Shown in pieces: positions 24,013-32,229 of a DNA stretch of 64,000 bases; the stretch's first letter is position 1; each line of letters opens with the position of its first letter. The notes under the pieces were generated by a model. That model searched no databases, was not told where the DNA came from, and saw only the letters and a program-made list of their open reading frames with translations. The stretch is from Chloroflexota bacterium (GTDB lineage: Bacteria > Chloroflexota > Anaerolineae > B4-G1 > SLSP01). Location of the stretch: positions 1 to 64,000 of the forward strand of contig JAIOAX010000028.1 in the NCBI GenBank assembly GCA_019873645.1, in the 5' to 3' direction. The position numbers and the translations under genes were made by a program.

Positions 24013-26865
24013 ATGCACGCCCGGTTATTCTATCGCGGGGTGCTGGCGTTGTTTCTGCTGCTCTCGTTTGTCCCAACGGTGCAGGCGCAAGAAACACCGC
24101 CTGACCCTGTCTTGAAGCTGATGGGCTGGATGTCCCCAGAAGCCATCATCGGACAATTGGTGCTGGTATCGTTTCCCGGCACCGACGTATCCGACGCCGC
24201 CGAGATTACGAGCCTGATTCGTGATTATAAAATCGGCGGTGTGCTTCTGCGTCCTCAGAACGGCAATTTTGGAACAGCGCCCCTGTCGCCGTCTGAGGTG
24301 ATTTCGATCACCAGGCGCCTGCAACAGGTGGCCTGGGAAAGTTCTCAAATCCAACCACCACAGTTGCCGGGAGAGCCGACGACGGTGCCCCCTTCACCGT
24401 ACATTCCGCTTTTTGTGGCCGTAAGCGCCAGTCTTGATGGCATCCCCGTTACCACATTTATCTCTGAGACCACCCCATTACCGTCGCCGATGGCGTTAGG
24501 GGCGACGTGGAATCCTTCGCTGGTCGAAACGACCGGCGCCGTTTTAGGTGCGGAATTGGCGGCGCTGGGCGTGAACCTGTACCTTGGTCCTAACTTGGAT
24601 GTCTTGTACACCCCTCGCCCCGGCGATCCTTCCGATTTGGGCGTGAGCGCGTTAGGCGGTGACCCTTTCTGGGTAGGTGAATTGGGACGCGCTTATGTGC
24701 AGGGTTTGCATAGCGGGAGTCAGGGGCGCTTGCTGGTTGTGCCACGCCATTTGCCGGGGCTTGGCGATGCTGACCGCAACCTTGAAGACGAAGTGCCCAC
24801 CGTACAAAAACCGCTGGAGCAATTGCGGCAGATCGAATTGGCGCCTTTCTTCGCCGTGGCGCGGGATGTGCCGGGCAAAATTAACGTCGCCGATGGGTTC
24901 CTCGTCACCCACATCCGTTATCGCGGTTTTCAGGGCAATATCCGCCAGGCCACCCGACCGATCAGCCTGGATGCCCAGGCCCTGCAATCGGTGATGAGTT
25001 TGGCCGAATTTGCTCCCTGGCGGCAGGGTGGGGGGGTGCTGGTTTCGGATGACCTGGGGCTGAAGTCTATTCATTACTCCTATGATCCGCGTGGGCTTTC
25101 CTTCAATGCGCGCCGTGTGGCGCAGGATGCGCTGACCGCCGGCAATGATCTGCTGATCCTTAACCGTTTCGCTGCGGATCGCGAAGATTGGAAGGCGCAT
25201 TTTGCGAATATCCACGACACCTTGAATTTTCTGGTCGCGCGTTATAAGGCCGATGCGACATTTCGCGCCCTGGTAGACGGCGCCGTTTATCGTCTGCTGA
25301 GTATGAAAATGCGTGCTTATCCAAACGGCTTTTCCTGGGAAGCGGTACCGGTGGACCCTGAATCCCTTGACGTTTTTGGCGTTGAGCGCACGATAGATGA
25401 CCAGGTAGCTATTAACGCCTTGACCCGCGTCTCGCCGCTTTCAAGCGATGCCACCGCCCCGGCCTTTCGGGAGGGCGATACCATCGTCATCTTTACCCAG
25501 GAACGCTATGCACAGCCTTTTGCTGATTATGCGCCGTTTCCCTTATTGACGGCAACCGCATTACGGGAGGCCGTGTTGCGTTTCTATGGCCCGGATGGCA
25601 CAGCAACCATTCGCCCTGTGGATGTCCAGGCTTTTACTTTCCAGCAGTTATATGATGCGCTGACGGCGGAGCAAACCTTGACTTTGCCAGAAGGTCCGCC
25701 GACGCTTTCTACGATCCTCCTGAATGTGGTTAAAAATGCCCGCTGGGTCGTTTTTGCCACCACGGGATTGCAATCCAAAGACCCCAGCAGCTACGCTCTC
25801 AAGCTGTTCCTTTCAAAGCAGGCCAGCGCCATCACCGGAAACATTGTCGTATTGGCGTTTGGGCCGCCTTACGAACTGGATAGCACTGAAATTAGCAAGC
25901 TGGATTTCTTCTACGCGTTGTATTCGCCAGGCTCGGCTTTTGTAGATGCGGGTGCGCGCGCTTTATTTGGCGATTTAGTGGCCTCTGGTGCATCGCCGGT
26001 AGATATTTCGGCGCTCAATTATTCCATTGCCCGACAGACTATGCCCACACCCAACCAGGTGATTGCGCTGGACGTTGTAGGCCCTACCGGCGAGGTATTG
26101 ACGGAGACCGGGCGTTCGGAAATCCTCAAAGGCGGCGTAATCAACCTGCGCACCGGCGTGATCGTTGACTCCAATGGCCGGCCGGTGCCCGACAGAACGC
26201 CGGTGCAGTTCATTCTTGCTTACCCGCAAGAGGATATCGAGCGCGTTGTCGTCGCCGAAACCCATGGCGGCGTGGCTACCACTTCCGTTACTCTGGACCG
26301 TGAAGGGCAGCTGGACATCGCCGTACAATCGGAGCCGGCGCTCTCTTCGCTGCGGCTTCAGCTCACCATACGCGCTGAAGGCCCCATCGAGATTGCTTCG
26401 ATTGCTCCTACACCCACGCCGACGCCCACGCCGACCCCTACACCCACACCCACGCCTACACCAACCCCAACCCCTACGCCTGCGCCTCCACCGCATCAAC
26501 TCCCTGAACGGCTCTTTTTGCCGAAATTGCAAGGTAAAATGTTGTTACGTTGGGGAATTGGTGGCGCCTTTTTGATCGGCTTGCTGGGGTTTTTCTGGGC
26601 CAGGCAACGTAAACTCGGTGTGGTGCTGGCGGTGCGTGTGGCGCTTCTCGGATTAATCGGCGGATTGTGTGGTTACGTCTTATGTATACTTGTTGTGCGC
26701 TTTTGGTTGGCCGGCTGGCTGTATAGCATTGCCGGACGTGAGTATGTGGCGGCAGCCGTCGCGATGTTGCTTGGCGGCCTCGTGCTTGTCCCAACCGTCA
26801 TGGTGTTTGCAGCGCGCCGGGTACCGGGTATGGAGGAGGAGTTCCAGGGTTCTTCTAGGGGGTGA
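24013..26865 (+). CDS. membrane-anchored GH3-like glycosidase with altered active-site loop
   Basis: A 950-residue protein: signal peptide (about 5-26), GH3 N-terminal barrel (about 35-410), GH3 C-like domain, an Ig-like region, a PTPTPT stalk of about 25 residues and three C-terminal membrane helices. The GH3 nucleophile motif is present as VSDDLGLKS (Asp near residue 345). The NagZ loop KHFPGHG...DSH, which carries the Asp-His acid/base pair, is here RHLPGLGDADRNLEDE, so the histidine is replaced by an acidic residue. It may hydrolyse N-acetylhexosaminides in another way, act as a phosphorylase, or only bind glycans. GGAGG precedes the ATG. The gene is divergent from the envelope operon and overlaps the convergent kinase by 11 bp. 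Confidence 0.85.
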   Translation: MHARLFYRGVLALFLLLSFVPTVQAQETPPDPVLKLMGWMSPEAIIGQLVLVSFPGTDVSDAAEITSLIRDYKIGGVLLRPQNGNFGTAPLSPSEVISITRRLQQVAWESSQIQPPQLPGEPTTVPPSPYIPLFVAVSASLDGIPVTTFISETTPLPSPMALGATWNPSLVETTGAVLGAELAALGVNLYLGPNLDVLYTPRPGDPSDLGVSALGGDPFWVGELGRAYVQGLHSGSQGRLLVVPRHLPGLGDADRNLEDEVPTVQKPLEQLRQIELAPFFAVARDVPGKINVADGFLVTHIRYRGFQGNIRQATRPISLDAQALQSVMSLAEFAPWRQGGGVLVSDDLGLKSIHYSYDPRGLSFNARRVAQDALTAGNDLLILNRFAADREDWKAHFANIHDTLNFLVARYKADATFRALVDGAVYRLLSMKMRAYPNGFSWEAVPVDPESLDVFGVERTIDDQVAINALTRVSPLSSDATAPAFREGDTIVIFTQERYAQPFADYAPFPLLTATALREAVLRFYGPDGTATIRPVDVQAFTFQQLYDALTAEQTLTLPEGPPTLSTILLNVVKNARWVVFATTGLQSKDPSSYALKLFLSKQASAITGNIVVLAFGPPYELDSTEISKLDFFYALYSPGSAFVDAGARALFGDLVASGASPVDISALNYSIARQTMPTPNQVIALDVVGPTGEVLTETGRSEILKGGVINLRTGVIVDSNGRPVPDRTPVQFILAYPQEDIERVVVAETHGGVATTSVTLDREGQLDIAVQSEPALSSLRLQLTIRAEGPIEIASIAPTPTPTPTPTPTPTPTPTPTPTPTPAPPPHQLPERLFLPKLQGKMLLRWGIGGAFLIGLLGFFWARQRKLGVVLAVRVALLGLIGGLCGYVLCILVVRFWLAGWLYSIAGREYVAAAVAMLLGGLVLVPTVMVFAARRVPGMEEEFQGSSRG

Positions 26866-27832
26866 CGATCAGGGCGAGTATAATCAGGATGCCAGCTGTC
26901 ACCAGTAAGGGGGTATTGGTCTGCACGGCTGTGCGCCACTCGTGGGTGGTCAACAGTAAAGGGGTAATGACCGAGCCGCCGGATTCGTGGAGCATGGCTT
27001 GAAACGTGGCGATATCGGCCGGTCGCTTGTCGGGGTGCAGGGCCAGGGCAGTAAGAATGGCACGCTCAACGCCTGGTGAGATCGCCGGATTGATAGTGTG
27101 AGGGAGCGCCAGGGCCTCCGGGCGCAAAAAGCGTTCCCTTGCTGTCATCGGCGCGCGTCCGGTGAGCAAGTGGTATAGTGTTGCCCCTAAGGCGTAGACA
27201 TCGCTGCGGATGTCGGTGTGCGTGTCGTCGCCGCCGTACTGTTCGAGCGGCGTATAAGCGGCTGTGCCCTGTCCCTGGACTACGGTTACCGTGCGCGCTT
27301 CATCGCTGGTGAGCAATTTGACAAGTCCAAAATCCACCAATTTGATCAATCCCGAAGGCGTCAATTTAATATTGGACGGTTTGATGTCACGATGTAGAAT
27401 GGGTGGACTTTGTTTGTGGAGATATGAGAGGGCGCTGCACAGTTGATCCGCCCAGTCAAGGACTTGCCTTTCCTCGATGAAGCGATTTTCCTTCAACGCC
27501 TCTTCGATGATTTCACGCAGGTCGTGGCCGGGCACAAAATCCATCACCAGATATTCGCGCCCTTTATGGGTGAAGTAATCGGAGACTTTAGGCAAGTTGG
27601 GATGGTCGAGACGTGCCAGCACCGAGGCTTCGCGGCGAAATTGCTCCTGAAGCTGCGTTAGCATGTCCGGTTCGATATCGGGATCAGGCGCGATTTCTTT
27701 GACGGCGCAAATGCGGCCCGGGAGCAAGGTGTCTTCGGCGCGATAAACTGCCCCCATGCCGCCCTGTCCAATCGGCCCGGCAATGCGGTAGCGCCCTTTT
27801 AGCATCGTTTGCGGTTCGAGCAATTTAACCAT
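26855..27832 (-). CDS. eukaryotic-like Ser/Thr protein kinase, single membrane helix
   Basis: A 325-residue Hanks-type kinase. The glycine loop IGQGGMGAVY (21-30), the ATP lysine K45, HRDIKPSN with catalytic D149 and N154, and DFG (167-169) are all intact, as is YTPLEQYGGDDTHTDIRSDVYALG. One C-terminal membrane helix (about 305-322) follows and almost nothing lies outside the membrane, so it has no classical sensor domain. It is coded divergently from an FHA/winged-helix protein, a likely phosphorylation partner. No ribosome-binding site precedes the ATG, and a strong promoter places the transcript start next to it, so the mRNA is probably leaderless. The 3' end overlaps the GH3-like gene. 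Confidence 0.93.
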   Translation of the reverse strand: MVKLLEPQTMLKGRYRIAGPIGQGGMGAVYRAEDTLLPGRICAVKEIAPDPDIEPDMLTQLQEQFRREASVLARLDHPNLPKVSDYFTHKGREYLVMDFVPGHDLREIIEEALKENRFIEERQVLDWADQLCSALSYLHKQSPPILHRDIKPSNIKLTPSGLIKLVDFGLVKLLTSDEARTVTVVQGQGTAAYTPLEQYGGDDTHTDIRSDVYALGATLYHLLTGRAPMTARERFLRPEALALPHTINPAISPGVERAILTALALHPDKRPADIATFQAMLHESGGSVITPLLLTTHEWRTAVQTNTPLLVTAGILIILALIVTP

Positions 27833-27840
27833 TTGGGACT

Positions 27841-27869
27841 AATATAACGCTTGTCCGGCAGCTTGTCAA
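27841..27869 (-). promoter_or_regulatory. consensus promoter for a leaderless kinase mRNA
   Basis: On the minus strand TTGACA (-35, 27864-27869), a 17-bp spacer and TATATT (-10, 27841-27846) lie just before the ATG at 27832. Transcription should begin within about two bases of the start codon. Confidence 0.75.
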
Positions 27870-27876
27870 GAACGTC

Positions 27877-27894
27877 GGAACGTTCAAACGTTCC
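27877..27894. repeat. AACGTT hairpin repeat, copy 2
   Basis: GGAACGT, loop TCAA, ACGTTCC. The core GAACGTTCAAACGTT is shared with 17753-17766. It lies between the divergent kinase and FHA genes, directly before the FHA gene's ribosome-binding site. Confidence 0.75.
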
Positions 27895-27907
27895 AGGCGG
27901 AGGTGCA

Positions 27908-28558
27908 ATGAACGAACAAAACCCGTATCAGCCGATGTTGGTGATTTACAAAGGTCCTTTGGCCGGTACACGCTGGCCGCTGTCTCATGAATCTGTCACC
28001 CTGGGACGTGCGCCGGATTGTGATATTGTGTTATCTGAACGGCAAATTTCCCGTTACCATGCACGTATCGAGCATGACGCCGATGGCTATCTCTTGCGTG
28101 ACCTGGGAAGCAAGAACGGTACATTTGTCAATGGCGAGCAGGTGCGGGGACAGCCTTATCGCCTTCAGGATGGGGATGAAATTTCACTGGCAACTACGCT
28201 GCAAATGGGCTTTGTGGCCGGCGAGGCCACCCTGCCGCTAGAAGAAGTCTTTACACCCGGTTTGCTGGTGGTGGATGAGGCGTCGCGGCGGGTGCGGTTG
28301 GGGCGGAAGGAGCTTGACCCCCCGCTTTCACCGGCACAGTTTGCGCTTTTGACGATGTTAGTCAAGTCGGAAGGCGCCGTGGTGACGCGCGAGGATGTGA
28401 TTCGCTGTGTGTGGCCGGATGCTGTGGGCGGCGTCACCGACCAGGCAGTAGATGCCCTGGTATACCGGCTGCGCGAACGTTTGGCAGAACTTGACCCTGA
28501 TCATAACTACATCACGACAGTACGCGGGCATGGTTTTCGATTCGATAAGCCGGCCTGA
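27908..28558 (+). CDS. FHA domain - winged-helix (OmpR/PhoB-type) transcription regulator
   Basis: A 216-residue protein. An FHA domain (about residues 15-90) has LGRAPDCDIVL, SRYHARIEHD and GSKNGTFVNG, the loops that bind phosphothreonine. A winged-helix DNA-binding domain of the OmpR C-terminal type follows (about 115-212), with LSPAQFALLTMLV, TREDVIRCVWPD and YITTVRGHGFRF. The design recalls mycobacterial EmbR, whose FHA domain is contacted by a Ser/Thr kinase; here the order is FHA first. It is divergent from such a kinase. The ATG at 27908 has GGAGG five bases upstream; the longer frame includes repeat DNA. Confidence 0.92.
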   Translation: MNEQNPYQPMLVIYKGPLAGTRWPLSHESVTLGRAPDCDIVLSERQISRYHARIEHDADGYLLRDLGSKNGTFVNGEQVRGQPYRLQDGDEISLATTLQMGFVAGEATLPLEEVFTPGLLVVDEASRRVRLGRKELDPPLSPAQFALLTMLVKSEGAVVTREDVIRCVWPDAVGGVTDQAVDALVYRLRERLAELDPDHNYITTVRGHGFRFDKPA

Positions 28559-28559
28559 T

Positions 28560-28636
28560 ATTTCGCGTAGTCATAAAGGTTAAATTGAGTTTGTATTTTT
28601 ATGCTGGCACTGAAAGAGAAAATGACTATGCGAAAT
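28560..28636. mobile_element. 77-bp element with 15-bp terminal inverted repeats, copy 1
   Basis: The ends are ATTTCGCGTAGTCAT (28560-28574) and ATGACTATGCGAAAT (28622-28636), inverted repeats with one mismatch. The interior is AT-rich and non-coding. A second copy in the same orientation relative to the next gene is at 42782-42859; the outer 18 and 26 bp are identical between copies while the middle differs. The right end contains ATGs that may serve as the start codon of the following membrane protein gene. It resembles a MITE or REP-type element; a shared regulatory site is the other reading. Confidence 0.75.
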
Positions 28637-30940
28637 CGCCTTGCTGGTTTTCCGTGTACATTTGGCCACTGTATAGATTGGGGAATCGCATTAGCATTGC
28701 TTATCGGCGTCATCGCGGCCTGGCCTTTTCTGGCTTATGAGAGTTTACCCACAGCCACCGACGCCGAGTTGCATATTTTCCGCATTGCCGAGGTGGGCTA
28801 CAGCTTGAAAGCCGACAATCCCTATCCTCGTTGGGCAGCAAATTTCTACCACGGCTACGGTTACCCGATCTTCAACTATTATGCGCCTTTGACCTATCAT
28901 CTCGGCAACTGGCTGACGTTGCTTCACCCTGAACAAGCCGTTGCCGGCGCAAAGGCGATCTTTGTCGGTGCGGCGCTCCTGGGTGCTGTAGGGGCGTATC
29001 TCTTGGGACGTGAATTTGGGGGCCGGGGTGGGGGAGTGCTCGGCGCGGCAGCTTTCGCTTTTTCCCCTTACATTATGCTTATTAACCCTCACGTACGCGG
29101 CGACCTGGCCGAAGTTCTCGGATTGGCATGGGTTCCCTGGGTGCTCTGGAGTTGGGAACGTTTGTGGAATGATGGAGGGAAGGGTACATTCGCCGCGGCG
29201 GTTGTGACTGCGTCTGCAGCGCTCCTCAGTCACAATCTTACCGGCCTGACTACACTGCTTCTCCTGGTAGCTCTGTCGGCCTGGCACTGGTTGCTTGAAG
29301 GACGCAGTACCCGCTTTGGATGGGCGTTGCTTGCCGGCATGCTGACCGCAGCCCTGACAGCCTATTTCTGGCTGCCGTTTTTGCTTGAACGGCAGTACAT
29401 CCATCTTGACGTTGCCGGCGAAGGGCATTATGATTTCCGCAACCACTTTGTTTTCTTGAAGGAATTGCTTGCCCCATTGCGCCGATTGGATTGGCGCGCC
29501 ACAACGACCAACCCGCCGATGACCACAGGGCCGTTCTCGCTACTTCTGGCTGTCGCGGGCCTGGCTGTTGCGGCGCGCCAAAGAACACAACTTCGGCAAC
29601 TGTCATTTTATGCACTTGCTGTTTTCTTTTGTCTGTGGCTCATAACGCCGGCTAGCCGGCCTCTGTGGGAAGCGCTGCCGGGGATGCAATTTTACCAGTT
29701 CCCCTGGCGTTTCTTAGGCCCGCTGGCGGCGTTGCTTGTGCCACCTGTAGCCTCACTTGGTAACATCAAACTGCCCGCTAAACCCTGCGCCGGCCTGTTG
29801 AGTGGTTGTCTGGGGCTATTGTTTTTCATCACGTTGCCGGGGCTGTATCCCATACCCTGGACATCCGACTTTGGCCCGGTAACGCCGGTTGCCTTGATCG
29901 AGGCCGAGTTGCGGGGCCGTTGGCGCGGCACGACCTCGACCAATGATTTCGTACCCACAACGGTCACTATGATCCCCGGCCCGGAGCAATCTCTGGTGAA
30001 CTCTTACTATCATCCGCCAGTTGATCGTGTCAACCGCTATACCCTGTCTGACGATATTCGTGTGACCGTCCTGGATGATGTCCCCTGGCGTAACACCTTC
30101 ATCACCCAGGCACCGAAAAAATTCCTGCTGCGGCTGTATCTTTTCTATTTCCCCGGTTGGAAAGCCTACGTAGATGGACAGGAAGTCCCCATCAAGATCG
30201 CCAACCCGGAGGGATTCATAACTGTCTGGGTCCCGGAAGGAGAACATCGGGTTGTATTGCGTTTTGAGGATACGCCGCCGCGCAGATGTGGATGGATCAT
30301 CGCGGGGGTGGGTGGAATTATCCTCCTGTTGGCCTTGTGGCGATTTCCTGAGAGATCCCCGAAATCATCGGAGCAGCTCCCGCCATCTACAGATCGAACT
30401 GTGCTGATGGGGCTGACGATTTGTTTGGGATGCAGCATGCTCTTGAAGAGCCTGGTTTTTGATCCCGCCGGCTGGTTTTATTACACGTCGCCACAAGGCG
30501 AAGCGCGCGCCGCGCGTTATCAGCAGAAAGCCGATTTCGGCGGGGAGATCGCGCTCCTGGGATTCGATGTATCCAGCACGCATCTGCGGCCGGGGGACAC
30601 GCTGGATGTCAGCGTCTACTGGAACGCGGAACGCCCTATGACCGAGACGTATCAATCCTTCGTCCACCTGGTTTATCCTGAAGGACAGATTCGAGCGCAG
30701 TCGGATCATCTCAACCCTGCCGGCTTTCCGACAAACCTATGGCCGACGGATCGCTACATCAAGGATCAACATCGGTTGGTCTTGCCGCCTGATGTACCTC
30801 CGGGGGAATATGCAATTTCTGTGGGCATTTATCTACTGCGCACCAATCAGCGTCTGCCGGTATTGTGGGCTGAATCCGGTGCGCGCGCCGACACGGTGAT
30901 CCTCAAGCAAATGATTACTGTAGGTGAGGTGAAAGATTGA
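28622..30940 (+). CDS. PTPS-related polytopic membrane protein (YfhO/GT-C-like)
   Basis: A membrane protein of about 772 residues with some ten to twelve helices. RWAANFYHGYGYPIFNYYAPLTYHLG and the later FSPYIMLINPHVRGDLAEVLGLAWVPW are typical of the family named '6-pyruvoyl-tetrahydropterin synthase related' (PF10131), which despite its name looks like GT-C glycosyltransferases of the PMT/YfhO kind. An extracellular beta domain with FYFPGWKAYVDGQEVPI (YfhO-like) and a last soluble domain from about 640 follow. It probably moves sugars from lipid carriers outside the membrane. The start may be ATG 28601, 28622 or 28628; the last two lie in the right end of the 77-bp element. A strong terminator follows the stop. 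Confidence 0.82.
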   Translation: MTMRNRLAGFPCTFGHCIDWGIALALLIGVIAAWPFLAYESLPTATDAELHIFRIAEVGYSLKADNPYPRWAANFYHGYGYPIFNYYAPLTYHLGNWLTLLHPEQAVAGAKAIFVGAALLGAVGAYLLGREFGGRGGGVLGAAAFAFSPYIMLINPHVRGDLAEVLGLAWVPWVLWSWERLWNDGGKGTFAAAVVTASAALLSHNLTGLTTLLLLVALSAWHWLLEGRSTRFGWALLAGMLTAALTAYFWLPFLLERQYIHLDVAGEGHYDFRNHFVFLKELLAPLRRLDWRATTTNPPMTTGPFSLLLAVAGLAVAARQRTQLRQLSFYALAVFFCLWLITPASRPLWEALPGMQFYQFPWRFLGPLAALLVPPVASLGNIKLPAKPCAGLLSGCLGLLFFITLPGLYPIPWTSDFGPVTPVALIEAELRGRWRGTTSTNDFVPTTVTMIPGPEQSLVNSYYHPPVDRVNRYTLSDDIRVTVLDDVPWRNTFITQAPKKFLLRLYLFYFPGWKAYVDGQEVPIKIANPEGFITVWVPEGEHRVVLRFEDTPPRRCGWIIAGVGGIILLLALWRFPERSPKSSEQLPPSTDRTVLMGLTICLGCSMLLKSLVFDPAGWFYYTSPQGEARAARYQQKADFGGEIALLGFDVSSTHLRPGDTLDVSVYWNAERPMTETYQSFVHLVYPEGQIRAQSDHLNPAGFPTNLWPTDRYIKDQHRLVLPPDVPPGEYAISVGIYLLRTNQRLPVLWAESGARADTVILKQMITVGEVKD

Positions 30941-30958
30941 AGCAGCTCAAAGTCCACA

Positions 30959-30995
30959 AAACGAAATGGGGCGGTTTTTCCGCCCCATTTCGTTT
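30959..30995. terminator. bidirectional intrinsic terminator
   Basis: A perfect 16-bp stem, AAACGAAATGGGGCGG against its complement, with a TTTTT loop lies between two convergent genes. The A/T ends give a T-run on both strands, so it should stop transcription from both sides. Confidence 0.9.
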
Positions 30996-31008
30996 AACTG
31001 TGATATTG

Positions 31009-31698
31009 TTAATCGCGCTGTTGCAGCGTGCGACGGTAGATATCTTCCATGTCATCGCGCTGGCTGTGGCGTTGCTTGTTCTTGCGGTTGCGGGATTTGC
31101 GTTCATTGGACATCGCCTGTGCCTGCTGGAAAGCGATCTCCATAGGTGAGAGAACAGGCTCTTCATCGTCAACGGCATCCATATCCTCGGCCTCGAGCTG
31201 CATCGTCAGGTCAATTTGGCGCTTCCGGCGGTCGAGTTTCAGGATTTTTACCTCGACCGTGTCGCCGAGTTTGACGACATCGCCGGGATTGCGGACGTAT
31301 TGTCCCATCTCGCGCACGTGGAGGAGACCGGGGCGTTCCGCGCCGAGGTCTACGAAGACGCCATAGCGTTCAACGCGCACAACTTTGCCGGTGCGAATTT
31401 GTCCTTCGGCCAGTTCGTCCCATTCCACTTCGGCCGGTTCCACCATCGTCAGAGCGATTCGCCCGGCTTCAGGATCCACACTTTGCACCCACACTTTGAC
31501 TTTGTCGCCGACCTTGACCTGATCGCTGACTTTCTTGACCCGCTGATCGGATAGGCGGGAAATATGGATCAACCCTTCTCGCTCAAGCCCCAGGTCAACA
31601 AAGGCTCCGTACAGTTCAGTGCGTGTAATCGCACCCTGTAAACACATTTTGGGTTGAAGATCCTTTATCGAGGTTGGTTGTGCTACTTGTTCCGACAT
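31009..31698 (-). CDS. protein with two S1 RNA-binding domains
   Basis: A 229-residue protein with two S1 OB-folds: about residues 18-90 (LQGAITRTELYGAFVDLGLEREGLIHIS) and 102-172 (RTGKVVRVERYGVFVDLGAERPGLLHV). The acidic linker is followed by a basic C-terminal tail (ERKSRNRKNKQRHSQR) likely to contact RNA. It is much shorter than ribosomal protein S1 and resembles small S1 proteins such as YugI or partial RpsA-like forms, so a role in translation or mRNA turnover is likely. It lies downstream of smpB on the same strand, separated by 68 bp, with its own possible promoter. Confidence 0.88.
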   Translation of the reverse strand: MSEQVAQPTSIKDLQPKMCLQGAITRTELYGAFVDLGLEREGLIHISRLSDQRVKKVSDQVKVGDKVKVWVQSVDPEAGRIALTMVEPAEVEWDELAEGQIRTGKVVRVERYGVFVDLGAERPGLLHVREMGQYVRNPGDVVKLGDTVEVKILKLDRRKRQIDLTMQLEAEDMDAVDDEEPVLSPMEIAFQQAQAMSNERKSRNRKNKQRHSQRDDMEDIYRRTLQQRD

Positions 31699-31766
31699 CC
31701 GCTTACTTGCTCCTTGTTTTTGAATAACAGCGCGTATTATAACGCAGGTGCGTCCGATGTCAAATC

Positions 31767-32228
31767 CTATCCGCGCTCAAACTCTTTCCACTCATGCCGA
31801 ATACGCCGGTCGGCGTCACGTTTGGCGATGGCTTCGCGTTTGTCATATTGACGTTTGCCTTTAACCAATGCAATCTCCACCTTAGCCAGTTTGCCCTTGA
31901 TATACATCCGCAGAGGAATCAGCGTGTAGCCACGCTCCTGGATACTGTTCGCCAAACGGGCAATCTCTTTGCGATGCATCAACAACTTGCGTGGACGTTT
32001 GGGGTCATGGGTTTGCTTTCCTGATTGCTCATAATGGGCGATGTGCACTTCATACAGCCACAATTCCCCATTGCGAACCTGAGCGTAACCTTCGGCAAGG
32101 CTCACCCGACCGGCGCGGACAGATTTGATTTCCGTGCCGGTCAGGACGATGCCGGCTTCGTAGCGTTCCTCAATAGTATATTCGTGATATGCCTTGCGGT
32201 TGGTAGCGACGACTTTGATTTCGCTCAC
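31767..32228 (-). CDS. smpB: SsrA-binding protein SmpB
   Basis: A 153-residue protein matching SmpB over its whole length: NRKAYHEYTIEERYEAGIVLTGTEIKSVRAGRVSL, the HIAHYEQSG segment, HDPKRPRKLLMHRKEI, and the basic tail KGKRQYDKREAIAKRDADRRI. SmpB binds tmRNA and carries it to stalled ribosomes. The tmRNA gene (ssrA), often adjacent, is not visible in this window. The start lies one base after the ctpA stop, so both are in one operon; pairing a processing protease with the tmRNA rescue factor is common in several phyla. Confidence 0.98.
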   Translation of the reverse strand: MSEIKVVATNRKAYHEYTIEERYEAGIVLTGTEIKSVRAGRVSLAEGYAQVRNGELWLYEVHIAHYEQSGKQTHDPKRPRKLLMHRKEIARLANSIQERGYTLIPLRMYIKGKLAKVEIALVKGKRQYDKREAIAKRDADRRIRHEWKEFERG

Positions 32229-32229
32229 A

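Noticed and set aside
26400..26490. Short hexanucleotide repeat in the GH3-like gene as part of the intergenic repeat system
   Set aside because: It encodes a Pro/Thr stalk in frame and is a normal feature of surface proteins.
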